Below, in pieces: positions 32,865-41,632 of a DNA stretch of 64,000 nt (position 1 is the stretch's first letter; each line of letters begins with the position of its first letter). The DNA comes from Chryseobacterium gleum (GTDB lineage Bacteria > Bacteroidota > Bacteroidia > Flavobacteriales_D > Sanyastnellaceae). Both the position numbers and the translations under genes were made by a program. The notes beneath the pieces were generated by a model. The model was not told the DNA's origin, ran no database searches, and saw only the letters and a program-made list of their open reading frames with translations. Where the stretch lies: the NCBI GenBank assembly GCA_945874695.1, contig CAMCHP010000001.1:60633-124632 (forward strand), in the 5' to 3' direction.

Positions 32865-35789
32865 ATGAAACAGTCGATTTTTTCTTTGTTGTTGATGCTG
32901 GTAGCAGCAAGTTCTTTTGCGCAAAACGGATTTATTCGTGGTTCAGTCATTGACAATTCTACCGGTGAGGCCTTGCTCGGGGTTACAGTTTTGATCAAAG
33001 ACACATTCAAAGGCGCATCAACTGATCTCGATGGCAAATTCTCCTTGGAAGTTGCACCTGGTAATTACACACTTCAAGTTTCTTACATCTCTTACCAAAC
33101 GAAGTTTGTAGAGAACATTGTAGTGACAGCAGGCCAACCTACGGTTATTGGTTCAGTTCGTTTGAGCGATGTAAGTTTAGAATTAGACGTTGCTGTTGTT
33201 TCGGTTGATGCCGTGCGTTCATCGGAATCAGCCATCATGACCATGAAGAAGAAGTCGGCTACCATTATGGACGGCATCTCAGCCACGAGCATTCGCATGG
33301 TCGGTGACGCCACAGCAGTTGAAGCCGCAAAACGCGTTACAGGCGTATCGATTGAAGACGGCAAGTACATTTATGTTCGCGGATTGGGTGATCGCTACAC
33401 CAAAATCATGCTGAACAATGTTGATATTCCGGGACTTGACCCTGACAAGAATAGCTTGCAGATGGACATTTTCCCAACCAACCTCATTGACAACATCACT
33501 GTGAGCAAAAACTTCACAGCAGAATTGCCTGCCGATTTCACCGGTGGTGTCGTGAATGTGGAAACCAAAGATTTTCCTGATGAGCGCATTTTCAATGTGT
33601 CGATTGGCACCTCGTTCAATCCACAAATGCACTTCAATTCAAATTTCCTCGGCTACGAAGGTGGTCGTACCGACTTCTTAGGCTTTGATGACGGCACGCG
33701 TGAGCTGCCAGCGTTGGCTACATCAGACAACATCCCAACCCCAACTAGCGGCGCATCATCAGATGAAGTAAACTCGTTTGTGCGCAGCTTTAATCCGCAG
33801 TTGGGTGCAGAACGTCAAACCAGCTTTATTGATTACAACGCAAGCGTTACCTACGGCAACCAGCTTAATTTGGGCAAGAAACCTGCTGAAGGCGAAACCG
33901 AACTTTCAAGCGGCCGCAGCTTAGGGTACATCATGTCACTCTCATATCGTACCGACTACAAATTCTATGATGACGTATTCTACGGTGAATACCAGCGCTT
34001 TATTGATCCTTACGAAAATGAGCTGCGTTATGCGACCATCCAAGAAGGTGAAATGGGCGAACGTCAGACTTTAATTGGCGCATTGGCTGGTCTTGCTTAC
34101 AAATCAAAAACCTCGAAAATACGCCTAACTGCAATGCGCTTGCAGAGCGGAGAGAGCCGTGCTGCACAGTTCAACATCGATAACGATGGCGAAGCAGTAG
34201 GTCAGTCAGGATACATTGCCTTCTCAAATAATCTCGAGTACAACGAACGGTCATTGTCTAACATCTTGTTGAACGGTACACATACCTTCGATGAAGGCAA
34301 CTGGGAAATTGATTGGCGCATTTCGCCGACATTCTCAACGTCGTCAGACCCTGACATTCGCCGCACGGCTGTGACCATTGTCCCAAATACTGGAGCGAAC
34401 AGCTTCTCGGCAGGTGCGGGTGGTAACCCCTCACGGATTTGGCGTTCTCTTACTGAGATCAACAACACGTCACGTGTCGACCTAACCCGCCGTTATACAC
34501 TCTTTAGTGAAGATGCCAAATTAAAATTCGGGTCAATGCACACGTTCAAAGCGCGTGAGTACGAAATCTTATTCTTTGACATTCAGTTCTTCGGCAACCA
34601 GTCGTGGGCAAACGATATCGACCCCAATGAGGTGCTCAATCCAGAGAACTTGTACCCTGCAGCTACAAACAACATTTACTACCAATCGGGCAATAACAAC
34701 CCGAACCCCAATCAATACGAATCAAGCACAAACAACACAGCTTTCTACGTGTCGAATGAGTTTAGCTTGTTGCGTCACTTAAAAACCGTTGTTGGTTTAC
34801 GTGCTGAGTACTTCGTTCAACGTCACACGGGTCGCGATCAGCGCTGGGCAAGCGGTGACTTTGTAAACGGTAATAACCTCGACAATGAGGTTGTACTTGA
34901 GGCACTTGACCTTTTCCCAACGGTGAACTTCATTTATGCGCTTACCGAGAATCAAAACTTGCGATTGGCTTATGGCAAAACCATTGCACGTCCGTCGTTT
35001 AAAGAACTCTCATTCGCGCAAATCCTTGACCCCATCACCAACCGTATTTTCAACGGTAGCTTATTTACCTATGCCGATTGGGACGGGAACCTCACTGAAA
35101 CACGTATTCAAAACTTTGACCTTCGCTGGGAGCGCTTCGGAAACTATAACCAGCTTCTTTCGGTTAGCGCTTTCTACAAGCTATTCGACAATCCGATCGA
35201 ATTGGTGCGTATCCCTGAGCAGCAAACAAGCACAGAGTTCCAGCCTCGCAACGTAGGTGACGGCCAAGTACTCGGCATTGAACTTGAATTGCGCAAAAAC
35301 CTCGAATTCATATCACCTGCATTGCGTGACTTCAACTTGGTAGGTAATTTCACCTTGGTGCGTTCATTAATCGATATGACAGATATCGAATACAACTCAC
35401 GCAAAACCTACGAGAAAATTGGAGAAACCATTTCTCGTCAACGCGCGATGGCTGGGCAAGCACCGTATGTAATCAACCTCGGCTTGAACTACATGAGCTA
35501 CGACAACGGAATCACCACAGGCTTATTCTATAACGTGAAAGGTGAAACCTTGTACATCGTCGGTGCAGGCCTATTCCCTGATGTTTACTTTGAGCCCTTC
35601 CACAGCTTGAACTTCAGCTTCGCGAAGAAATTCGGCAAGAACGATGCAACATCAATCGACTTCCGCGTGAGCAACATTTTGAACGACAACCTCGAAACGT
35701 TCTACCAGTCGTTTGAGGCAGAACCCCAAGTATTCTCACGCATCAATCCAGGACGTGCATTCAGCATCGGATTGAGCCACAGTTTTTAA
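32865..35789 (+). CDS. TonB-dependent outer-membrane receptor
   Basis: A 974-residue receptor. Signal peptide (QSIFSLLLMLVAASSFAQ), carboxypeptidase-regulatory-like domain (about 22-105, GSVIDNSTGEALLGVTVLI), plug domain (YIYVRGLGDRYTKIMLNNVDIPG) and a large barrel ending in LSHSF with a terminal aromatic. The frame opens at 32793, but that would span the hairpin; the ATG at 32865 begins the signal peptide. It lies 100 bases after the lipoprotein gene and probably forms an uptake or surface complex with it. The substrate cannot be told from sequence. Confidence 0.92.
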   Translation: MKQSIFSLLLMLVAASSFAQNGFIRGSVIDNSTGEALLGVTVLIKDTFKGASTDLDGKFSLEVAPGNYTLQVSYISYQTKFVENIVVTAGQPTVIGSVRLSDVSLELDVAVVSVDAVRSSESAIMTMKKKSATIMDGISATSIRMVGDATAVEAAKRVTGVSIEDGKYIYVRGLGDRYTKIMLNNVDIPGLDPDKNSLQMDIFPTNLIDNITVSKNFTAELPADFTGGVVNVETKDFPDERIFNVSIGTSFNPQMHFNSNFLGYEGGRTDFLGFDDGTRELPALATSDNIPTPTSGASSDEVNSFVRSFNPQLGAERQTSFIDYNASVTYGNQLNLGKKPAEGETELSSGRSLGYIMSLSYRTDYKFYDDVFYGEYQRFIDPYENELRYATIQEGEMGERQTLIGALAGLAYKSKTSKIRLTAMRLQSGESRAAQFNIDNDGEAVGQSGYIAFSNNLEYNERSLSNILLNGTHTFDEGNWEIDWRISPTFSTSSDPDIRRTAVTIVPNTGANSFSAGAGGNPSRIWRSLTEINNTSRVDLTRRYTLFSEDAKLKFGSMHTFKAREYEILFFDIQFFGNQSWANDIDPNEVLNPENLYPAATNNIYYQSGNNNPNPNQYESSTNNTAFYVSNEFSLLRHLKTVVGLRAEYFVQRHTGRDQRWASGDFVNGNNLDNEVVLEALDLFPTVNFIYALTENQNLRLAYGKTIARPSFKELSFAQILDPITNRIFNGSLFTYADWDGNLTETRIQNFDLRWERFGNYNQLLSVSAFYKLFDNPIELVRIPEQQTSTEFQPRNVGDGQVLGIELELRKNLEFISPALRDFNLVGNFTLVRSLIDMTDIEYNSRKTYEKIGETISRQRAMAGQAPYVINLGLNYMSYDNGITTGLFYNVKGETLYIVGAGLFPDVYFEPFHSLNFSFAKKFGKNDATSIDFRVSNILNDNLETFYQSFEAEPQVFSRINPGRAFSIGLSHSF

Positions 35790-35802
35790 AGGTTAATCAC
35801 AC

Positions 35803-35840
35803 AAAAAAGGCCGTCTTCCAGCTTTGGGGGCGGCTTTTTT
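35803..35840 (+). terminator. Intrinsic terminator after the TonB receptor gene
   Basis: AAAAAAGGCCG ... CGGCTTTTTT hairpin with one bulge and a T run, 13 bases after the stop codon. Confidence 0.75.
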
Positions 35841-35845
35841 GTTTC

Positions 35846-35862
35846 TGCCTAACGGCAGGATG
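35846..35862 (+). repeat. Dispersed hairpin repeat, strict copy (intergenic)
   Basis: TGCC TAAC GGCA GGATG, directly after the TonB receptor terminator. One of two intergenic copies. The stem has changed to TG/CA with pairing kept. Confidence 0.75.
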
Positions 35863-35912
35863 CGCGTGTACCCTAAATTGCAGCCTGTGGTGCAGTTCAC
35901 CGCCTCATTTCG

Positions 35913-35920
35913 TACCTTCG
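35913..35920 (+). promoter_or_regulatory. -7 element (variant) for yhhQ, leaderless start
   Basis: TACCTTCG followed by AGCC and the GTG start codon; the predicted leader is 0-1 base. Confidence 0.4.
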
Positions 35921-35924
35921 AGCC

Positions 35925-36632
35925 GTGCAAACCGATGTCCAAATCACACGCGATCGCGAAGCTGCCTTTCGGCTTTACCTCTTACTCGGAGGCTTGTTTA
36001 TTGCCGCCTTGGTCACTTGCAACCTCATCTTTCGCAAGTTCTTTGCCTGGGCACCTTTTGGTGGCGATTTCACCTTTGAACAGAGCGTAGGAATCTTACC
36101 TTACCCCATAACTTTTTTGCTCACCGACCTCATTTCTGAGATCTATGGTGCCAAACGCGCGAACCAAGTGGTACTCGCTGGATTGTTCGCTTCGCTCTTC
36201 GTTTTGCTCATCATCACCCTTGCTGGCGCGGCGCCCGCAGCCGACTGGTCGCCCGTTTCAGATGCGCAGTATTCGCATGTGTTCGGACAATCGGCCAAGG
36301 CCATTGGCGCATCCATGGCGGCTTACCTGATTGCGCAACTGATTGACATTCGTGTTTTTCATTTTTGGAAACGCGTCACCAAAGGCAAAATGCTGTGGGT
36401 ACGCAACAACTTCTCGACCCTCACCTCGCAATTTGTAGACACCATCACCGTGATCTCACTCCTGTGTGCCACTGGTGAAATCGAATGGTCACTTTTTGGA
36501 GTGCTCGTCATCAACGGTTTTCTCTTCAAAGCCTTGGTGGCCTTGCTCGATACACCATTTTTCTACCTCGGAACATGGCTTGTACGACGCCGATTCAAAC
36601 TTGCGGTGGGTGAAGAATTAAAACTGTTTTAG
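35925..36632 (+). CDS. yhhQ: Queuosine precursor transporter (VUT family)
   Basis: A 235-residue inner-membrane protein with about six membrane segments. The signature PYPITFLLTDLISEIYGAKRA of the YhhQ/QPTR family is clear, as are DIRVFHFWKR and FSTLTSQFVDTITV. Family knowledge: it takes up queuosine precursors (preQ0/preQ1). With queA in the same window this fits a queuosine salvage role. The start is GTG; an upstream extension in frame has no support, and a -7-like box ends 4 bases before the GTG. Confidence 0.92.
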   Translation: MQTDVQITRDREAAFRLYLLLGGLFIAALVTCNLIFRKFFAWAPFGGDFTFEQSVGILPYPITFLLTDLISEIYGAKRANQVVLAGLFASLFVLLIITLAGAAPAADWSPVSDAQYSHVFGQSAKAIGASMAAYLIAQLIDIRVFHFWKRVTKGKMLWVRNNFSTLTSQFVDTITVISLLCATGEIEWSLFGVLVINGFLFKALVALLDTPFFYLGTWLVRRRFKLAVGEELKLF

Positions 36633-36681
36633 CAGTCCAAGCGTTTAAAGATTGATAACAACTTTATTGCCTGATATCAGC

Positions 36682-36689
36682 TAATTTTG
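36682..36689 (+). promoter_or_regulatory. -7 promoter element for dsbD
   Basis: TAATTTTG, a perfect match, 24 bases before the ATG at 36714. Confidence 0.55.
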
Positions 36690-36713
36690 ACATCCAATAA
36701 TCAACTTACAGAA

Positions 36714-39167
36714 ATGTTGAGAATCAAAGCATCCTTCCTCCTCGCCCTTTTGGCCATCGTTGTTCACCTCACGGGCACCGCGCAGGTTTACGAACCTGTT
36801 GAATGGCAATTTCGTGTTGAAGCCAAGGGCAACAACACCTTCGACTTGGTTGCAACCGCATCCATCGAAGCGAAATGGCACGTTTACGCCTCGGTTGTAA
36901 GCGAAGATCCTGAAGCGATTGGGCCTATTCCGACGAGCATTGTGTTTTCAGAACATCCGGCCGTTCAGGCCGTAGGAAACCTAAAAGAGGGCAAATATAT
37001 TACCCATTTCGACCCCAATTTCGAGATGGACCTGAACTACTTCGAAAATGAGGCCACTTTTACACAAACTTTTACCGTAGCGGCTGGAACGACAGCCACC
37101 CTCGAGGCCGAACTTTCATACATGGCCTGCGACGACAGCAAGTGCATCTTTCCTGATCCTGAACTGGTTGAACTCATTTTTGAGAATGGGAACTATACTT
37201 CGATGCGCGTGAATGGCGAAGGTGCAGGCAGTGATCTCGCCCTATCGGGCGGATCGGATACAGGATCAACTATCTACGAGCCCGCGAAATGGAAAGTGGA
37301 GCGCCGCGACCTCGGAAACGGCCTTTATGAGCTTGTGTTTACCTGCACATTGGATGCAGGATGGCACGTGTATTCGCAACATTTAGATGGCGCCGACGGG
37401 CCAGTAGCGACTGAGTTCACCTACGAATGGCTCGAAGGACAAACGCCAAACGGAGCCACCAACGAGCCTACCCCCATTGTACACTACGACCCGAACTTCA
37501 TGATGGAGCTGGCCTATTTCGAGGGTGCACCTCAATTTACGCAACGCGTGCAAATAGCTGGTGACGCTGGCAAGGTAGCGGGTGCTGTGTATTTCATGTT
37601 GTGCAACGACGAGATGTGTTTGCCCCCTGAATCCCTCGAATTTAGCATCGATCTTTCAGATGGTAGCGGTGGATTTTTGAGTTATGAAAATGAGTCAGCG
37701 ATGGACATTGCGGGCTTGATTCCCGCCCTACCGAACATGGATCTGGAGAATCCGGCTGGGGAGTGTGGCGAAGTGCAAACCTATGACAGCAACTGGGCTG
37801 TGTTCTTCTTTGGCTTCATTGGCGGTTTGTTGGCCTTGCTCACACCTTGTGTATTCCCCATGATTCCGCTTACCGTGAGCTTTTTCACCAAAGGCGGCAG
37901 CGACCGCAGTTCAGGCGTTGGCAAAGCTATATTATATGGCGTTTTCATCTTCTTGATTTATGCGATATTGAGTATCCCTTTTCACTTTGGCACCGATCCG
38001 GAGGCCCTGAATGAAATAGCCACCTCGGTGACTTTGAATGTGATCTTCTTTATCGTATTCGTTATTTTCGCAATCTCCTTTTTCGGGTATTTCGAAATCA
38101 CCTTACCGAGCGGGTTGCTCAATAAGGCTGATAGCGCATCAAATGTGGGCGGTGTGCTCGGTATTTTCTTCATGGCCTTGACACTTGCTTTGGTTAGTTT
38201 TTCATGCACCGGTCCGATCTTGGGAACCGTTTTAGGAAACTCTTTAAAAGACGGACCTTGGCCGATCACTTATGCCATGAGTGGCTTTGGTGTAGCACTC
38301 GGATTGCCTTTTGCCCTTTTTGCTGCCTTCCCAAGTTGGTTGAATAATTTACCACGTTCTGGCGGATGGTTGAACAGCGTAAAGGTTGTGCTTGGTTTCT
38401 TGGAACTTGGTTTGGCATTGAAATTCTTAAGTAACGCCGATTTGGTTGAGCAATGGGGGTTGATTCAGCGCGAAACCTTCTTCTTGATATGGGTTATTTT
38501 GGGCATCGGACTCACCCTGTATTTGTTCGGGTTGATTCGCTTTCCGCACGATTCAAAGTTGAAGCGCCTATCATACCCGCGTGCTGTTCTTGCTACAGCG
38601 AGTTTGGTCTTCACTGTTTATATATTCCCAGGTATGTTCGCCTCATCGCCTTGGAACCACGATTTATTAGCCGGCTTCCCCCCACCTACATTCTACAGCT
38701 GGTATGAGCGTGAAACCTTCCATGCCGAATACGACGATTTCAACGAGGCCTTGGCCCATGCACAAGAGGTAAACAAGCCCCTTTTGCTCGACTTTACCGG
38801 CTGGGCTTGTGTAAACTGTCGCCAGATGGAAGAAACCGTGTGGACCGACGAAGAAATCAAACGCATTTTGGAAGAAGACTTTGTGCTCGTGTCGCTGTAT
38901 GTTGACGACAAAGTGGCCTTGCCTGAAGACCAACAGGGGGTGTTTGAGTTCGAGGCCGATGGCACGACTAAGAAAAAGAAGATCAAGTCGATTGGTAATA
39001 AATGGTCGACCTTTCAAACGCACGTGTTCAAGAACAACTCGCAACCGTACTATGTGATGTTGAGTCCTGATGGCACCTTGCTCGGCAACCCTGTGGGGTA
39101 CACGCCAAGCATAGAGACCTACAAGGAGTATTTGCAGTGTGGGTTAACAACCTTCGGGAAAGAGTGA
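36714..39167 (+). CDS. dsbD: Thiol:disulfide interchange protein DsbD with doubled N-terminal domain
   Basis: An 817-residue protein that passes electrons from cytoplasmic thioredoxin to periplasmic thiols. After the signal peptide there are two DsbD-alpha-like domains in tandem (about 22-160 and 180-315). Each starts YEPxxW and carries a Cys pair (YMACDDSKCIFPDP and YFMLCNDEMCLPPE). The central membrane domain has LTPCVFPMIPLTVSFF and SCTGPILGTVLG with its redox Cys pair and about eight segments. The C-terminal thioredoxin domain has WACVNC (Cys699, Cys702). The frame opens upstream at 36687, but the ATG at 36714 starts the signal peptide. The linker between the doubled domains carries a hairpin repeat (37239). 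Confidence 0.93.
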   Translation: MLRIKASFLLALLAIVVHLTGTAQVYEPVEWQFRVEAKGNNTFDLVATASIEAKWHVYASVVSEDPEAIGPIPTSIVFSEHPAVQAVGNLKEGKYITHFDPNFEMDLNYFENEATFTQTFTVAAGTTATLEAELSYMACDDSKCIFPDPELVELIFENGNYTSMRVNGEGAGSDLALSGGSDTGSTIYEPAKWKVERRDLGNGLYELVFTCTLDAGWHVYSQHLDGADGPVATEFTYEWLEGQTPNGATNEPTPIVHYDPNFMMELAYFEGAPQFTQRVQIAGDAGKVAGAVYFMLCNDEMCLPPESLEFSIDLSDGSGGFLSYENESAMDIAGLIPALPNMDLENPAGECGEVQTYDSNWAVFFFGFIGGLLALLTPCVFPMIPLTVSFFTKGGSDRSSGVGKAILYGVFIFLIYAILSIPFHFGTDPEALNEIATSVTLNVIFFIVFVIFAISFFGYFEITLPSGLLNKADSASNVGGVLGIFFMALTLALVSFSCTGPILGTVLGNSLKDGPWPITYAMSGFGVALGLPFALFAAFPSWLNNLPRSGGWLNSVKVVLGFLELGLALKFLSNADLVEQWGLIQRETFFLIWVILGIGLTLYLFGLIRFPHDSKLKRLSYPRAVLATASLVFTVYIFPGMFASSPWNHDLLAGFPPPTFYSWYERETFHAEYDDFNEALAHAQEVNKPLLLDFTGWACVNCRQMEETVWTDEEIKRILEEDFVLVSLYVDDKVALPEDQQGVFEFEADGTTKKKKIKSIGNKWSTFQTHVFKNNSQPYYVMLSPDGTLLGNPVGYTPSIETYKEYLQCGLTTFGKE
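37239..37255 (+). repeat. Dispersed hairpin repeat, strict copy
   Basis: GCCC TATC GGGC GGATC, in the dsbD linker between the two N-terminal domains; encodes LALSGGS. Confidence 0.75.
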
Positions 39168-39338
39168 TTTCAGCGTTTCAAGGTGGGTTGGTGTTATAAT
39201 CGCACATCAATTCATCAATGAACCGATTTGAACCCGCAGAAACTCACCATCGACAAAGAATTGGTGCCCATCTACAAATTGCAGGCGTTTTTTCTTTGAA
39301 GCACGCTGAAAATGTCTCAATTTCGACGTGTGAACGAC

Positions 39339-39905
39339 ATGAACAACATCCGAAAGCACTTTGAAGAGGCCACATCTGTTTTGGAGGCCTTCCTGAGTGA
39401 TGCGCGCAATATGGAAGCCATTGAACGGGCTGGTGCAGCGATGGTAGAGAGCATCCGCCAAGGCGGCAAGATTATATCGTGTGGCAATGGCGGCTCGATG
39501 TGCGACGCGATGCACTTCGCTGAAGAGCTCTCAGGCCGCTACCGCGATAATCGCCCGGCACTCCCTGCGCTATCAATATCTGACCCTTCGCACATGAGTT
39601 GTGTAGGCAACGATTACGGCTATGATTATGTTTTTTCACGCTACGTTGAAGGCTTGGGAAATCGTGGCGACGTACTGCTCGGCATCAGCACCAGTGGCAA
39701 CAGCGCCAATGTGTTGCACGCCGCTGAAACCGCCCGTAGCAAAGGCCTCACCGTGATTGCATTGACTGGAAAAGACGGTGGCAAACTTGCTCCGCTGTGC
39801 GATGTTGAAATTCGCGTGCCTTGGATGGGCTATGCCGACCGGATTCAAGAAATTCACATCAAGGTGATTCACAGTTTAATTGATTACATCGAGCGGAATT
39901 TGTAG
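39339..39905 (+). CDS. gmhA: Phosphoheptose isomerase (sedoheptulose 7-phosphate isomerase)
   Basis: A 188-residue SIS-domain enzyme that makes D-glycero-D-manno-heptose 7-phosphate for LPS core or other surface glycans. Motifs: [63 protein letters not shown] and [15 protein letters not shown]. From memory it is close to the E. coli enzyme. An in-frame ATG lies at 39312, but a TTG-19 bases-CAATTTCG promoter-like element (TTG at 39296, -7 at 39318-39325) falls between the two ATGs and supports 39339. The other heptose genes are not nearby. Confidence 0.93.
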   Translation: MNNIRKHFEEATSVLEAFLSDARNMEAIERAGAAMVESIRQGGKIISCGNGGSMCDAMHFAEELSGRYRDNRPALPALSISDPSHMSCVGNDYGYDYVFSRYVEGLGNRGDVLLGISTSGNSANVLHAAETARSKGLTVIALTGKDGGKLAPLCDVEIRVPWMGYADRIQEIHIKVIHSLIDYIERNL

Positions 39906-40004
39906 CCCCGTGCGGCTGCGCTGCTCACCCCTCCTCCCCTCACAGTTGTCCGAAGGAATTGACTATCAACCCCGGCACTTTTATGTGCCTCAAACCTTCG
40001 TACA

Positions 40005-41546
40005 ATGCTTGTACAAACCTTTGGGTCTGCCGTTTTTGGCATATCTGCAACCACCGTCACGATTGAGGTCCGCATCGACCGTGGCATCAACTTTTTGCTC
40101 GTCGGGCTGCCTGACAGCGCCGTGAAAGAGAGCCAACAACGGGTGAAAACCGCGTTGGAAGAATCGGGGCTGCACTGGCCTGGCAAAAGCATCACCATCA
40201 ACATGGCCCCTGCGGATATCCGCAAGGAGGGCACCGCCTACGATTTGCCATTGGCCATTGGCATACTTGCAGCCAGTGAGCAAATACCACCTGCATCGAT
40301 CGACAAAGCTGTGTTCATGGGCGAACTCTCGCTCGATGGCAGCCTGCGCGAGATCAAAGGAGCCTTGTCGATTGCCCTGAAAGCCAAAGCAGAAGGATTC
40401 ACAAGCATTGTCTTGCCCCACATGAACGCACCCGAAGCAGCCATGGTTGATGGCATCCATGTGCTTCCAGCCGAGCATTTAAACGATGTAGTGGAGCACC
40501 TTCGCGGGGATCGGAAAATAACACCGCTTAAAATTGACACCCAGCGCATCTTTCACGAACGCCTCGATAACTACAGCCTCGACTTCAGCGACGTAAAAGG
40601 CCAAGAAAACATCAAACGCGCTTTCGAAATCGCAGCAGCCGGTGGCCACAACGTGATTCTGATTGGTCCGCCTGGAGCGGGGAAAACCATGCTCGCCAAG
40701 CGCCTACCGACCATACTGCCGCCTCTGAGTCTGCCCGAATCGCTTGAAACAACTAAAATCCACAGTGTGGCGGGGCGCATGCGCAAGCACGATGCCTTGG
40801 TGACCACCCGTCCTTTTCGGTCGCCACACCACACCATTTCAGATGTTGCACTCGTCGGAGGAGGCGGATTTCCGCAGCCTGGAGAGATCTCACTTGCGCA
40901 CAACGGCGTGCTGTTTCTCGATGAATTACCCGAGTTCAAACGCACTGTACTCGAAGTTCTGCGCCAACCGTTGGAAGACCGCGTAGTAACCATCTCACGG
41001 GCCCGATTCAGCGTTGAATACCCGAGTAGTTTCATGCTCATCGCGTCGATGAACCCTTGTCCGTGCGGATTTCACAACCACCCCCGTAAGAAGTGCGAAT
41101 GCGGTCCAGGCGAGGTGCAACGCTACTTGAATAAAATATCAGGCCCGTTACTTGACCGCATTGACCTCCATGTTGAGGTTACCCCGGTTGATTATGACGA
41201 ACTGCTGAGTCGTCCGCGCTCACCCATTACAAGCAAAGACATTCGCGAACGGGTGATTCAAGCGCGAATGTTTCAACAAGAACGCTTTCGCGACAATCCA
41301 CGCTTGCATTGCAACGCACAAATGAGCAGTACCTCCCTCCGTGAGCACGCGGTACTCACGTCTGCAGGCAACGAAATGCTCAAAAATGCCATGAAACAGT
41401 TGAATTTATCGGCGCGCGCATACGACCGCATACTCAAAGTGGCACGCACCATTGCCGACTTGGAAGGACAAGCAGACATTGGCAACCATCATTTGGCTGA
41501 AGCCATCCATTACCGAAGTCTTGACCGGGCCAACTGGGCCGGCTAG
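40005..41546 (+). CDS. comM: YifB/ComM family Mg-chelatase-like AAA+ ATPase
   Basis: A 513-residue ATPase. The N-terminal domain (FLLVGLPDSAVKESQQRVKTALEESG) is Lon-protease-like, the AAA+ module has GPPGAGKTML (about 222) and FLDELPEF, a Cys-rich loop NPCPCGFHNHPRKKCECGPGE, and a C-terminal Mg_chelatase_C domain. In Vibrio and Haemophilus ComM is a branch-migration helicase that aids integration of transformed DNA; together with dprA in this window it suggests natural transformation ability (inference). An AACCTTCG element ends 4 bases before the ATG. Confidence 0.93.
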   Translation: MLVQTFGSAVFGISATTVTIEVRIDRGINFLLVGLPDSAVKESQQRVKTALEESGLHWPGKSITINMAPADIRKEGTAYDLPLAIGILAASEQIPPASIDKAVFMGELSLDGSLREIKGALSIALKAKAEGFTSIVLPHMNAPEAAMVDGIHVLPAEHLNDVVEHLRGDRKITPLKIDTQRIFHERLDNYSLDFSDVKGQENIKRAFEIAAAGGHNVILIGPPGAGKTMLAKRLPTILPPLSLPESLETTKIHSVAGRMRKHDALVTTRPFRSPHHTISDVALVGGGGFPQPGEISLAHNGVLFLDELPEFKRTVLEVLRQPLEDRVVTISRARFSVEYPSSFMLIASMNPCPCGFHNHPRKKCECGPGEVQRYLNKISGPLLDRIDLHVEVTPVDYDELLSRPRSPITSKDIRERVIQARMFQQERFRDNPRLHCNAQMSSTSLREHAVLTSAGNEMLKNAMKQLNLSARAYDRILKVARTIADLEGQADIGNHHLAEAIHYRSLDRANWAG

Positions 41547-41632
41547 CACGAGAACAACCTGATCAACTAAGAAGCGTGCAGGCCGATCGAAGTTGCGGCC
41601 GCATTCAACTTCTCACTTAACATTTTTCAAAA

